DNA from: Paraphysomonas bandaiensis
Lineage: Eukaryota > Chrysophyceae
Length of the DNA: 64,000 bases
Assembly: GCA_965644295.1 (NCBI GenBank)
Contig: CBFFRP010000378.1
Coordinates: 124,001 to 188,000 of the forward strand
Direction of reading: 5' to 3'
Within the stretch, counting starts at the first letter, position 1. Each line of letters starts with the position of its first letter. The position numbers and the translations under genes were made by a program. Positions 29,698 to 40,421 of the stretch are shown here, one piece after another. Under the pieces are notes generated by a model, which saw only the letters and a program-made list of their open reading frames with translations, had not been told where the DNA came from and did no database searches.

Positions 29698-29872
29698 ACG
29701 TTGTTTGGTTGGAGAGGTTTTACTTTCTGTGGTTTGTTATTGATTGGTGATTATGAAGTAGCTATATAAGTGATCGCAATCCAATGTTACTTAATACTTA
29801 GGAGCTCTATTAGCAGTAGAATAATTAATGACGAATAATGGTTAACTTTGTAACTTTGTGCACTACTGAAGA
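29698..29872. other. Convergent 3' spacer
   Basis: Together with 30008-30334, this is the space between the convergent TBC-TLDc and DGQHR genes. Apart from the MITE between them, nothing was recognised. Confidence 0.4.
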
Positions 29873-29880
29873 CATGTGTC

Positions 29881-29999
29881 CAGGCTTGCGTAACCATTAA
29901 TGGTAATGGCCTTCCCCCATAAAATGGAAAAAAGCAATTTATTAATGGCCATAAAAATGGGGGAAGCAATGCATCGCCATTAATGGTTACGCAAGCCTG
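29881..29999. mobile_element. 119-bp palindromic hAT-type MITE
   Basis: The ends are inverted copies of CAGGCTTGCGTAACCATTA and beyond, and most of the element is palindromic (arms include CTTCCCCCAT / ATGGGGGAAG). It is flanked by a perfect 8-bp direct repeat, CATGTGTC, at 29873-29880 and 30000-30007. An 8-bp target-site duplication and a CAGG- end are hAT superfamily traits. The inner ACCATTAATGG is shared with the hAT end at 63.6 kb. Confidence 0.93.
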
Positions 30000-30334
30000 C
30001 ATGTGTCGCTTATTTATGTTTAAGTTCAGTGTCTCTGTCACAAAATATAATTGACGCTTCACGCACGCTAAACACAAGATCATTCGTGTAAAACTCAGAT
30101 AATTTACTCTAATTACTAGATCTCTAGGCCGCATACTATACTACCGGCAAGCAAATGGCATGTAAATATGTAAATATCTAGTCTATAGATATTTCATTTC
30201 CATACAAAAACTGACGTAATGATTCTAATGATAATTAAAATTAAAGATAATATCCAATCATATTGACACAACACCAAAACGTAACCTAGGAAAAACTACT
30301 TCCAATACTTAGTACAATAAAACATTTCCCTTTA

Positions 30335-31789
30335 CTATTCATTCATCCACGATTTAGTCATTCCTAAGTAAAATCCATACCGCTTTGCCTTTTCTAACGC
30401 ATTCTCTAAGCTTTTAGAACGTTTACTATCCGACGGGTTCCAGAACTTTTGCTTCTTCTTGGAGAGACCGTCATTGATCGACTGAAGCTTCTTTAGCATA
30501 TCTTCAGTTGATTGAATATTATGTCTACTTATGAAATCCGCCTGTGTTTGTATGTAAAGATGACATAAAAAAGCAAATATGAATAACATATCTACCTGAA
30601 ACAGTTCGTCACGAAGGGTGTCTGCGTGAACATGTGGTGGCCTGCACCGTGATGTTGGCTTAAACATATCCCCATAACGTACCACCAAAGCATCGGTACC
30701 CTCAGTCAATATTTTGCGTACACGTTCATCCGCACCCTACTCACAAAAAGAGTGAGTCAAATGGTTGAATACTGTAGCCCAGAAATAAATAGGAAAGCTA
30801 TTGCATTGCAGTGCTGTGGTGTAAATACATAGGACTCACACTAACCTCAGTTGGCATATCTATCTGTTTCACAGGCTCAGAGCTATTTATCTCTGTAAAT
30901 AGTGCTGATACCCTTTTCTCATCAACAGTAGGATATACATCAATTAGAATATTGAGATCTTCTTCGTTCCAGTGGCCAGACTGCGACATGAGCATAAGGG
31001 CACCAGCCCTGTGCTGTCCGTCCACTATACCAATTCTCCCATTTTCCACATCCCTGAAACATAAAGAGGCAAGATTATTGGTGGATTCAAAGTTTATCGC
31101 CGCAATAATGTACAGCTGTAATATATTCATACATACCTATATAGTGTGATTACACCGGGAAGTCCCGCTTCCGCACCACCCTCTGTGATCTTGGCTTTAG
31201 CAATTTTCTCTGATCTATCTGGACGGAGAATACGTTGTTTTTTCCAGACAGGGGCTTGTACAAGTCCTCGCACACTGGTTACATATACTTGCTTATACTT
31301 TAAGTCACATACTAACTTTCCTAGTATTGGGTGGGGCTCTATCATACTGACCGGGTCAGGTGCTGCTTCATTTACGGTGCAGCCAGACTCAGGAGACTGT
31401 AACTCTTGATGTACTTTGAGTGGAATTTCCGGTGGGGTCGGAGGTGGCACAGTCATACTAGCAGTTGTGGTACTGTTAGATTCCGTTTTACTTTGCTGTG
31501 CTGAAAGAAGTGGATCTGTCTGCTTATCTGCAATGAAACCCCAACGCTGAGCAAGAAATACTTTCGTGTCTTCAGGCATCCTTCTTGCCATCATCTCAAG
31601 AACACTTCCTTTCATCTTATTGAGAAATTCATTAGCATTTTCATGCAATTCGTGTTGTGTGGATTCTAATTTGGGTTTAGCAGTTGTCCAGATATCATTA
31701 AAACTCTTAAATGAAGGCATGTTGGAGTGAAAGCACTTGGTGACTCTCACTACAGTGCCATAACGAACATGACGAGACAATGGTTGCAT
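30335..31789 (-). CDS. DGQHR-domain protein (DndB/ParB-like fold)
   Basis: Four minus-strand exons (31789-31137, 31053-30846, 30736-30596, 30541-30335) encode 402 residues. The hallmark I-V-D-G-Q-H-R-A-G-A-L lies at about residues 227-237, just after an intron. The following segment (L-I-D-V-Y-P, then V-S-A-L-F-T-E-I-N-S-S-E-P-V-K) matches the helical region of DGQHR proteins. In bacteria this family includes DndB and related DNA-modification regulators with a ParB/sulfiredoxin-like fold. A eukaryotic role is unknown to me. The N-terminus is Pro/Thr-rich with a central low-complexity stretch and could be a targeting extension. An upstream in-frame ATG at 31882 is a possible alternative start. 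The C-terminal ~70 residues are Lys-rich. Confidence 0.75.
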
Positions 31790-31882
31790 ATTTGATGCAA
31801 GGTATTGAAGGGTAAATGAATTTGCACTATGAACGGTGCCTAACTGCTCTCTATCTATGTGTACGTATATCTCACTATGCAT

Positions 31883-32274
31883 GCATATACAGCAGTACAC
31901 ACTCTGTATACTATACACCAACCACACTCTGTGTACACATGTCCTTGTACAGACATCATGTACAGTAGATTGTACAAGCGAGTAGTTCCTACATAGATGC
32001 CATCAATTGGGACTGTAAAATCCATGAAAAAATTCCAAAAAGTAGAGTTTTGCCCTATATGTATAAAAATAGGGACATGCAATGCTGTACAGCAGTATGT
32101 ACATATAGAAAATTTACGAAATTTTGGAAGTGTGAATATGAATAATATGTATGATATTATGTCGTTATGTGGTAGCAGGTTGCTGGTAACAGCAGTGTAG
32201 CTATCTGAATATATATGTATATATAGTCATTGCTATTGTTTTCCTTGGAATATATAATCTATAGATTAATAAAC
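31883..32274. other. Divergent intergenic region, DGQHR / coiled-coil genes
   Basis: AT-rich spacer with several TGTACA/CAGCAGTA palindromic scraps. It separates two divergent starts, so it likely contains both promoters. No gene was seen. Confidence 0.4.
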
Positions 32275-33477
32275 ATGCCTCCTACTGATACAGATGAACA
32301 CAATTCATTAACTGACTCTACTGATCTATATCAAGTATGTATTCTATAGTCTGATGTAACTGTTATCTGATGTGTGTCTTCAGACTCAAGATGATACAGA
32401 CAGATCCCATATTGAAGAACACTCACCCATATCAACTAACGATGATACTAATACGGTAATGTTATGAGTATTCATATATATGTTTTTGTCTAATTACAAT
32501 ACTAGAAATTGATAGATTTATCATGTGAGATATGCCGTAGCGAAGATGACTGTGAAGATACAGCTGTATCGGTGAGTATTAAACCCTTCACATGTATTAC
32601 ATAATCAATTAGATTATTTAGGATACTCTCGACGTACAGCCCAAGAAAGAAGATGATGAGTTGCCGACAGAACAGTCCGACCTAATCACAGGCGATGTGT
32701 CGGCGTCATTGGACTCTTTTATGAAGCAATCAGACGAGTTGTTTTCGCATTTGGAGGGTTTACGGCTCTCTCACCTTTCTCGAGAGCAGCAGGAGGAACA
32801 AAGACTGAAAGAGCAGCGACAGGCAGTTCAGAAGGAAGTTTCCTCCGATCTGGACAATCTTGTGGAATACATGCGCTCGGTGGATAAGCGCAGTATTCAT
32901 CGGATTGAAGGTTCCCTTTCACCCCATGAAGCCACTCCGCACACTCCCTTAGAAGCACAACCAAGTGAATTGCTATTAGCTGCCGTATCATCAACCGGCT
33001 ATCTCAATAATATCCAAGTGAGACCTTCTCGAATCTCCACAGCTGTTGGACGACAAACAGTAACGAATACGGAGAATAAAGAGACTAAACCACCCAAGCG
33101 CAATGTAAATGCGATGATCCAAGAACACAAAGACGAAGAAGAGTGGCTCCGAGAACTGGTAGAGGCCAGTCGTGTGGAACCAGAAGATGAATTGTTGACG
33201 GTTAGCAGCGACGATGAAGGCGAAGATGATATGGATGGATACACAGACGAACAATTACACGCGATGTTAAAGAAAGACAGTGAATCTTCTTTAGAGGTCA
33301 AGTATTACATGCTACTACAATATATCGTTATTCATGGTTGTATTATAGAGAGTGCAGCACATTGTTATAAATAGACCGCCAGATGTATCGAGTGATGACA
33401 AAGCAGGGTTCTGGAGCAGTATGTTTATGTGTACAGCCAATTCAGGTGATACACTCCGCTTGAAATATGTTTTTTAA
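32275..33477 (+). CDS. Unrecognised acidic coiled-coil protein with four small exons
   Basis: Exons 32275-32334, 32384-32455, 32506-32571, 32622-33296 and probably 33349-33477 give 333 residues. The first three exons are only 60, 72 and 66 bp, all phase 0, between introns of 49-50 bp. The protein is Ser/Asp/Glu-rich with a Gln/Glu/Arg coiled-coil segment (roughly residues 100-145), a basic patch, and a strongly acidic stretch (S-S-D-D-E-G-E-D-D). A C-E-I-C-R-S...D-C segment sits in exon 3. If the last intron (33297-33348) is not removed, the frame instead stops at 33374 with an unrelated hydrophobic tail. I favour splicing because the alternative exon stays open with a better tail. No family was recognised. 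Confidence 0.6.
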
Positions 33478-34217
33478 TTAAGTGTTGTACAGATTAATAA
33501 AGTTTTATGTGATGCGTTGGAATGATTGGAGATATAAACTATAACCTTCTAGAGAAACTACATGGATATATGGTCGTGTGAATTGGCTAAAGTAGCTAAT
33601 ACATTTTTTTACAGTAATATATATTTTTTTTGTTTCTTATATCTTCTTCTGTCTTCCTCCTGCAACACTACTGACCTCGAATTCTCAAATTTTAAATTTG
33701 AACAGAAGAGGTTGATGCAAGGCTGTAACCTTACAAATTACAAATTGGGTAGATGTGTTACATAGTACATAGAGAATAGCCTAATTTTTCTCTGCTTTAT
33801 ATGCTATGATTGGTCTGCATATTGCATTATCAGCTCAAATTAAAAACTACTATAGTACTACGCCTTGTATATTTTTCGTAACATAATTCTAATAAAGCTT
33901 TGTCTTGTTATTAGTATTTATGTATACGGCAATATTCTATATCTATATATAATTCTAGCGCGGCTGCTTCAACAACAATGTGATTAGTTATATTTTTCCT
34001 GCTTCTGTATTTTACTAGCTCACTTTAAATCGACGATGAGCTTACAAACATTTCATCAAAAAAATATGAAAGATAAAAGACGAATGTTGTGCACTTCACT
34101 CATAACCGTACATATATGACCTGCTGAAACACAAACAGAAGAGATTCATATATTGTTTAATAAGATTCAAATGTTTACTCAGCATTCAATTTCGAATATA
34201 TACATGCAAGTACCACA
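33478..34217. other. Intergenic, nothing recognised
   Basis: AT-rich spacer between convergent genes. A 67-codon open frame near 33562 has a low-complexity, Phe/Tyr-rich product and looks like chance. No repeat was identified. Confidence 0.4.
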
Positions 34218-35248
34218 CTACAGTGCAACAGTAGGGTCCCATCCGGTAACCAACTTTTCATTCCATGAGTCCATTAGCTTCATATCATCTTCATCAATTC
34301 CACCAACTCTCCTCCTCACATTATCTGAGTCAACTGAGGTATCAAATCGCTTCAGAGTATCAATATTTTCTTTTATTCGTAGTGGGTTAACAGATTTGGG
34401 GATGGTTATAAATTCCTTCTGTATACACCACTGTATGAGTAGCTGAGCAGGAGTAGCACCATACTTTGTCGACAGTGCGACAACCTTGGGGTCTAACAGT
34501 TTCTGTCCCTTCGTGAGAGGAGAATATGCCTCAGGAATGATGTTGTGAGAACGACAATAATCTACTAGCTCTTTTCTAGGGTGGAATGGGGACAGTTCAA
34601 TTTGGTTTACTGATGGGTTTACCTCACTACGATCCAGTATTTCCTGAAGGTGATGTGTGCCATAATTAGATACACCGATAGACATCGCAAGTCCATCCTG
34701 CTGGGCATGCACAAGTGCCTTCCACTGATCCACTCGATTCTTTATATCATTAGGTGAATGTATTAAATACAAATCCACATAATCCAAACCAAGCTTCTCC
34801 AAGCTATTGTAGAGAGCAGTCCTGACATCACTATATGTTCGACCATTGGGCCATAGCTTCGTAGTTATCCATAGGTGGCTCCTCTGCAGGCCACTTTCTT
34901 TCAGAAAATCTCTAACAGCCTTTCCTACATCTTCTTCATTTTCGTACCTCTCGGCAGTGTCAATGTGTCGATAGCCCATTCGAAGAGCTGTAAGCACGGC
35001 ATTATAGGTCTCTAACCCTGAATACAGAACCATTATACCACTCCAACAAGCAACATATGGGTACTTTACAGTATACATATACAAAACGAACCTTTTCGAG
35101 ATCTGTACACTCCTAATCCAAATAGAGGAATATGACGATTATCATTCAATTTGATTGTACTCGAATCTGATATAAGTGATGTAGTGTGGGGATATACTGA
35201 AGCATAGCTAGTGGTGAGCAACAGAGTGATGGTAATAAGAGAAACCAT
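34218..35248 (-). CDS. Aldo-keto reductase with N-terminal signal peptide
   Basis: Two exons, 35248-35092 and 35017-34218, encode 318 residues; the 74-bp intron splits a Gly codon. The catalytic tetrad of the AKR superfamily is complete: Asp72 (R-H-I-D-T-A), Tyr77 (E-R-Y), Lys106 (T-T-K-L-W) and His139 (L-I-H-S-P). The coenzyme-binding I-P-K-S-V...R-I-K-E-N segment is near the C-terminus, indicating NAD(P)H-dependent carbonyl reduction. Residues ~1-16 are hydrophobic and precede the I-P-L-F-G-L-G-V start of the barrel by ~30 residues, so the enzyme is probably secretory or organellar, which is unusual for AKRs. An upstream in-frame extension is possible but adds nothing conserved. Confidence 0.87.
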
Positions 35249-35876
35249 TGTTTGTATAGAGTAGACTATGATATCGGTAGTTATAAGTAGATCGATAGCG
35301 ATACAGTGAATCAGTATATATAACGCACTGCAGCTATACACTATACATATATATACATATACATGTCCTTTCTATACATTGATATATGCATAACAGTCAG
35401 TTTACAATCACCATGAGCTCATTTAATCAATTATAGATTCATTAAATTATAACTATAGCATCATGCATATATGATCATAGTGTAGAGCCATGAGAATTCC
35501 TGCTACAAGAAATTGCGTAGAAGAGATGACTCATCACCTGAAAATTGCATATTTTTGAGTAAAAATACATAATATTTTAATCATACTAACGAAAACAGTG
35601 CATTTCCATAGGAATGAGATCCAAAATAGGATATATTCAGATACTCTTCATAAAATACTACCTCTCTTTTCAGTTTTGTCTATTAAAGATTTGTGTATTC
35701 TGCACACCACAAGCTCACCATAAAATCGTTTTGTTAATATACTTCCAACAATCTATGTATGTATACATATAACCATTAGGCTAAATCACTCTATTTAGCA
35801 TTAAATAGGATAATACAGGTTAGTCCATTGATATGAATCAATTCAATATGAAATGTAATTTATTACTTCAGTTAAA
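35249..35876. other. Divergent intergenic region, AKR / eL34
   Basis: AT-rich spacer. The CAG immediately before the eL34 ATG (TTACTTCAG at 35863-35871) resembles a 3' splice site, so a 5'-UTR intron is possible. No other feature was seen. Confidence 0.4.
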
Positions 35877-36400
35877 ATGGGAAAGGATCACAGAGTTACC
35901 CTTAAGTCACGCCATGCGTACAGAACTCTTTCTAACAGAGTTAAGACAATCAAGACCCCTGGTAAGATTATTGAGATGATATCATTTATATTTATTTATA
36001 ATCAATTATTCAGGTGGACGCTACACCTCTCAGCTGATTGCTAAGGCGAGAAAGGGACCCATCTGCGGAGATTGCGGTATCTCTCTTCCTGGGGTAATTG
36101 TTGCATATACATTACAATGAGTATTTGTAATGGAGTTCATATTATTTCAGATTAAGCACATGAATTCCACTGAGTTCAAGAACGCTAAGAAGCGTGAGAA
36201 GACTGTGTCTCGCGCCTACGGTGGATCTCGCTGTGGAAACTGTGTCAGACAAAGGTTAGTTGATTTTTGTTTCACCTGCATTTGAATTGATTGGGCTCTC
36301 TCTTGTGTATAGAATTGTGCGCGCTTTTTTGATTGAGGAGCAGAAGATTGTGAAGAAGGTCTTGGCTGAGAAATCGAAGAAGAACAAGAAGTCTGATTAA
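35877..36400 (+). CDS. RPL34: 60S ribosomal protein eL34
   Basis: Four exons (35877-35961, 36014-36093, 36151-36254, 36313-36400) encode 118 residues, the normal length for eL34. Two C-x-x-C pairs (C-G-D-C and C-G-N-C) provide the zinc-binding site, and the body reads A-Y-R-T-x-S-N-R at the start and K-K-x-K...K-S at the Lys-rich end. It is a structural protein of the cytosolic large subunit. All three introns are 52-58 bp. This gene, in the normal eukaryotic family, anchors the window as nuclear DNA. Confidence 0.96.
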
Positions 36401-36941
36401 TTTCTCATCGAAAACACTGTACTTATCCCATAAATAATGGAGCTATCCTTTCCATTAACCACCCAAACCTCTTGTTATTACTGAGTATCGTAGTTTACTG
36501 TGCAACGCCTGTTTCATTCAGAAAGCATAAACTCTTTAGTCTATTAGAAACCCCATCACTTAGGTATAGTTACTCTAGAATGTGTTGCACTCTGAAGGTA
36601 AGGGAAGATCCCTTGCATTATACGATAGAAAAGTCATTTTACTGTAGTAGACTTCAGCGTTATACTACCTGTATAATATACATGTTGTGGGATGCTTATC
36701 CCTCCATAAAACCCTGTAAGAGGATCCTGATGTGTGAGTATTTACGATTCGTAGTCTGTTATTTAACTGAATTATAAGGGAGCACCGCACTATCTATTAT
36801 GAGAGGTATTATCTACATAGATAATATAAATGACGGGACATTATTCAATAATACCATTATAATTGCCGGGAACTGGACTACTTTAATAATAATCCATTAA
36901 TGGTTAATGTTATATTTTACATCCATGAAGCAAACTTTCAA
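36401..36941 (+). mobile_element. Degenerate hAT 3'-end fragment (same family as 63.6-64 kb)
   Basis: The stretch from about 36680 to 36925 is homologous, in inverted orientation, to 63610-63850: ATGTTGTGGGATGYTTAT, CTCCATAAARCCCTG, GATCCTGATGTG, the AGGGAGCAC..ACTATCTATTAT block, and the ATTATAATTGCCGGGAACTG and CCATTAATGGTTA blocks. Its coding frame is destroyed and no terminal CAGGG end is left. The upstream part (36401-36680) has no recognised coding sequence. Confidence 0.75.
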
Positions 36942-37169
36942 TAGGGAACAATATATTGCAATATTATTGTTAGATAGCGTTCCATCAGTAGTATTGATGG
37001 ATTTTTTAAACCGGTCCTACAATACAATTACAATATATTGCAATATATTGTCAATGTATTGCGATATATTAGTTTGACTAATCAGTAGGTAAACACATCC
37101 GTAGATTTCATTTTTAGTATTAGTCATTAAGATCACATGACAACCAAACCAACTGCTGCTTATAGCTAC

Positions 37170-37500
37170 TAAAAATCCACCTCGTCCTCATCCTCTGAGT
37201 CATCATCGGTGAGGTCAACATCACCATATTCATCCACAGAATGAATTGAAATATGCTAGTATCCGGCCATAACTTCCGAATAGCTTTCTAAAACAACAGC
37301 ATATTAAGTAGGATGGATACTTTTGCGCAACACTGATATAATATGTTTAGCTGTGCTGAACAGACGTTCCCATGTATTGGAAGTACATACCAAGGCCAGG
37401 CAACCGTTAATGACTCGTGGATCTGCACGTTTCTTAATTTTTTGAGCTGACTGAAGATTTTTAGTCGCATAGTCAACATCAGCTTCATTATCCTTTGTAA
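37170..37500 (-). pseudogene. hAT transposase C-terminal fragment
   Basis: The minus strand reads a hAT dimerisation motif (W-E-R-L-F-S-x-A-K-H-I, then R-K-S-I-H-P-T) and, after a TAA stop near 37304 and a further TAG, continues as an acidic D-D-D-S-E-D-E-D-E tail. The two stops show it is inactive. Its 5' side is fused to the gag of the truncated gypsy element. Confidence 0.7.
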
Positions 37501-39052
37501 TGTTGTGGGCTTGCATACATATTATCATATATTGCTTGCTACTACAACAAGCATTATCAAGCGCACTACAAATTTTAATGTTACACTCGTGCAATGGAAT
37601 ATTATACCTAGCAACTAACATATCAGCAAGTTCTTGGTTAATGAAATTATTCCCAGTAGCCCCCGTGTCCAATAAGGCTTTAGCTCTTAGATTTTCCTTT
37701 ACCTGTTGTACATTGACATCAGCTTTAGGACATACAAAGACATCGAGCATATCATTATTCATGTCAATAGCATTTATATATAAACACTTAGGGCATGATA
37801 ACTTACTTGTTTTCGATCTCGGAGGACCATCAGGATTCTCCACATAAGGGCAGGTACTCCAACCCATAGCCGCATATTTTTTGCCCTGTGTGGAATCTTT
37901 CCATGGCTTCTTTTCATGGTTAGCCCATGCACAGGTTTTGCGGGTGCAGTCACCTTTATGAAGATTACCGCATATCCAACATGCTTCCTTAGTATCAGTT
38001 GTTGCTTTAGTACTTGAGGATGAGCTGGAGGATGAAGTTTTTGTATTCTTAGTCTTGTTAGACTTAGATGTTTCTTTGGAATCCAATTTAGTTTCCATCC
38101 TCTTTACTTTTCTCACAGCTTGACTATAGTCATTGTTAAGCTCTCGCACCTTTCTACAGAATGCTCCGAAATCTTTTGGTGCAGATTGACCTTGGCCTAT
38201 ATCCGCTATAAATTTCTCTTTGGCATCCTTTCTGAAGGAATGTCCGCCCACAAGTTTAATGTTTTTCTTGAGGGTTTTGACTATGGTATCCGAGGCTACC
38301 TCTGTGAGACTTGCCTCCGGAATGAGCTTATAAAGCTCATTCAGACGTCCATATTCTTTTAAGAATACTTTAGGAACATGAATATCCACCTTAACCTTTG
38401 GTCCAATGATATTATCTATGAACCTAGGAAGAGGCTCCAATGTATCAGAGTATCGCTCCTCTTCCTCTAGAAAGGCTTGCTTTAACCACTGAATCAATTC
38501 CTCAGTAGTTACAATGTTTGGATCTAGCCAGTCCTCGTCAGACTCATCTCCAAAATCCTGCTGTCGCTGAAACTGAAGCATATCACGCACTGTTGGTGCC
38601 ATGATTTCTGACCTTATGAATTTTGTCCCTTTAGGATCTCTTTTCGAGAGATTTTCACAAAATTCGATGATATCCTCATCTTGCACACTACCTAAGTAGG
38701 GAATAGAGTCGGTATTGATTACTTCATGTGGAGTGGATTCCGTCGCAATGACTTCATTCAAGTCAATGCGCTCACTCCTGTTGGGGTGCGGATCTCCACT
38801 CCTTTGCTTCTTTCTCTTTGGTTGAGAAGAAGAGAGCTCACGAAATGATACTCCACTCAATTCTCCTTCAGCCTCTACTGATGTCTCAGTTTGAGGAGAA
38901 GATTGCATTTGAGATGATGTTGTTGCATCTCTTGCTCGTTTTCGAGAGGATTCTCTCTCTCTTTTCGTCTTTTTAGACGAAGAACCCGAAGCAGCTAACA
39001 ATTCCTCTATTTGAGGAGCTGCTTTTATTTTGCTTCTCTTACTTTCCCCCAT
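37304..39052 (-). pseudogene. Truncated gag-protease ORF fused to hAT C-terminal sequence
   Basis: 582 codons from an ATG at 39052. The first ~510 residues are nearly identical to the gag and D-T-G-A protease start of the intact element at 42.5-47.3 kb, including the acidic/basic Ser-rich N-terminus and the C-W-I-C-G-N-L-H zinc knuckle. After the deletion point the frame crosses the 3' LTR stub and the target site, then reads the adjoining hAT C-terminal dimerisation segment to a stop at 37304. The fusion is open, but nothing indicates that it is used. Confidence 0.8.
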
Positions 39053-39418
39053 AATATTGTTATATCACAGAGATTGAGTACTACTTATTAAGTAATATTA
39101 CTGTGGGCTTGCATACATATGTGTATGTGTGCAAAGCAATACCCAAGTACAGAAGTACAAAATAATGATTATTATCGTATAATGAATCATGAATAATACT
39201 GTCTACAATATCAACGGCTAATAATACTGTCTACAATATCAACGGCTAATAATACTGTCTACAATATCAACGGCTATTGCTAATCCCAACAATCACATTC
39301 CCTACAGTTTGTATTCCTAACTACATGGTACACGTATACAATACAGTACTGTACTACTAATCATATAATACAGGACATGTACACGTATATATTCTATATG
39401 TAAGTGGATAGTCCTACA
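37505..39418 (-). mobile_element. Internally deleted Ty3/gypsy element (copy A)
   Basis: The element reads right to left. A complete 317-bp 5' LTR (39102-39418) is followed by gag. The element then jumps, near 37523, from within gag-protease straight into the first ~19 bp of the 3' LTR (TGTGGGCTTGCATACAT at 37505). Compared with copy B about 3.65 kb, covering the rest of pol and most of the 3' LTR, is missing. It is flanked by a 4-bp duplication, ATGT, at 37501-37504 and 39419-39422, so deletion and insertion concern one element. Confidence 0.88.
39102..39418 (-). repeat. 5' LTR of gypsy copy A
   Basis: Ends are TGTGGG...CCTACA as read on the plus strand (TG..CA on both). It contains three tandem 28-bp units beginning AATAATACTGTCTACAAT at about 39193-39276; both LTRs of copy B have two units. 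A 3-bp CAA indel also distinguishes it. Confidence 0.93.
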
Positions 39419-39650
39419 ATGTTGTAATCAATTTCTCGGTTATTTATATCCATTTTGCACCCTACAGTTGAGAATCTTCTCTTATATGACTATCATAATA
39501 TTGATTGCAATATATTGCAATAGTATTGTGAGCTCTTTTAGAAGAAACACTATTGATGGAATATTTGACCAGTCCACCAATCAATATATTTTACAATATA
39601 TTGCAATATATTGTTCCCTATCCCTGCATGAAAGTAACCGCAATAGTTAT

Positions 39651-40149
39651 TGCCCCATTCTGTGAGCGTACCCTAGTGAAGTGTTAGTGTTGACTAAGCT
39701 AAGTAACGTATAGATTATTAATAAAAATCTCAGCATATTCTCTGTGTGTCGGTATCAAGAAAACTCTATAGCCTATATGAGATTACGAGAAACCCCACGC
39801 ATTCTAGGGGAGGGAGGGGGGGCAATGTCACACTAGACCTATACTGAGTCATGCATGGTCACGAGAATCCCCGCGTAATCTTTGATAAGTAATAATGGGA
39901 ATGTACACACGGTCCTACTAGAATCTGCGCGAATTACATATATAAAAGTCATGCATAGTTATGAGAAATCCCGCGTAATCTCAGCAAAGGTTAACACAGG
40001 TGGGGGGGGGCAACAGAATCTGCTCGTTATCTATGTGGTCAGCTAAGTTGGCACACGGGTAGATGGGTAGTAGAATCAGTGCTATATCTCGGTGTTATAG
40101 GTGGGGCACCAGCCAGCCTACACTATGGCCACGCCCTCGGAATGGGGCA
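39651..40149. mobile_element. 0.5-kb inverted-terminal repeat element, copy 1
   Basis: A ~499-bp non-coding element with imperfect inverted ends, TGCCCCATTCTGTGAGCG at the left and the complement of ATGCCCCATTCCGAGGG at the right. A second copy in the same orientation lies at 50102-52607, interrupted by another element. Inside, related GAGAAAYCCCGCGYAATC motifs recur three or four times at ~60-120 bp spacing. The superfamily is uncertain. Confidence 0.75.
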
Positions 40150-40421
40150 TTCTCCAGATCGATATCCTTTAGCAGCTGACGAATTCACACGCAAAGTATC
40201 TAATTATATTTACTGACTGCTAAAGAAGGTTGGTGAGAGTATTTATTAAACCATCAACCACATACTATCTTGTGTCTTGTAAGCGCAGTGAATTTTTTCA
40301 TTCCATATGCGCACTTCACCAAAAAAAAATAGAAGAAGGTAAAAGTGGCAATCAAATTATTTAATGATGTTACGATGAATCAGAAAGCCCATTCATTATT
40401 GGTGAACAACGGCTATATCTA

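Larger units (their letters stand above)
36942..39620 (-). mobile_element. hAT-like element remnant split by a Ty3/gypsy insertion
   Basis: Inverted copies of TAGGGAACAATATATTGC occur at 36942-36959 and, in reverse, at the right limit near 39603-39620, with CAATATATTGCAATATATTG blocks inside both ends. On the minus strand at 37170-37500 the sequence encodes a hAT C-terminal dimerisation-type segment (N-T-W-E-R-L-F-S-T-A-K) and an acidic end, broken by in-frame stops. Without the 1918-bp gypsy insertion the remnant is about 760 bp, so it is an internally deleted, non-autonomous hAT derivative. Confidence 0.7.

Noticed and set aside
36472-36777. 101-codon frame on the plus strand
   Set aside because: It overlaps the degenerate hAT 3' fragment and runs antisense-like through non-coding repeat sequence; the hAT match is in another frame and broken.
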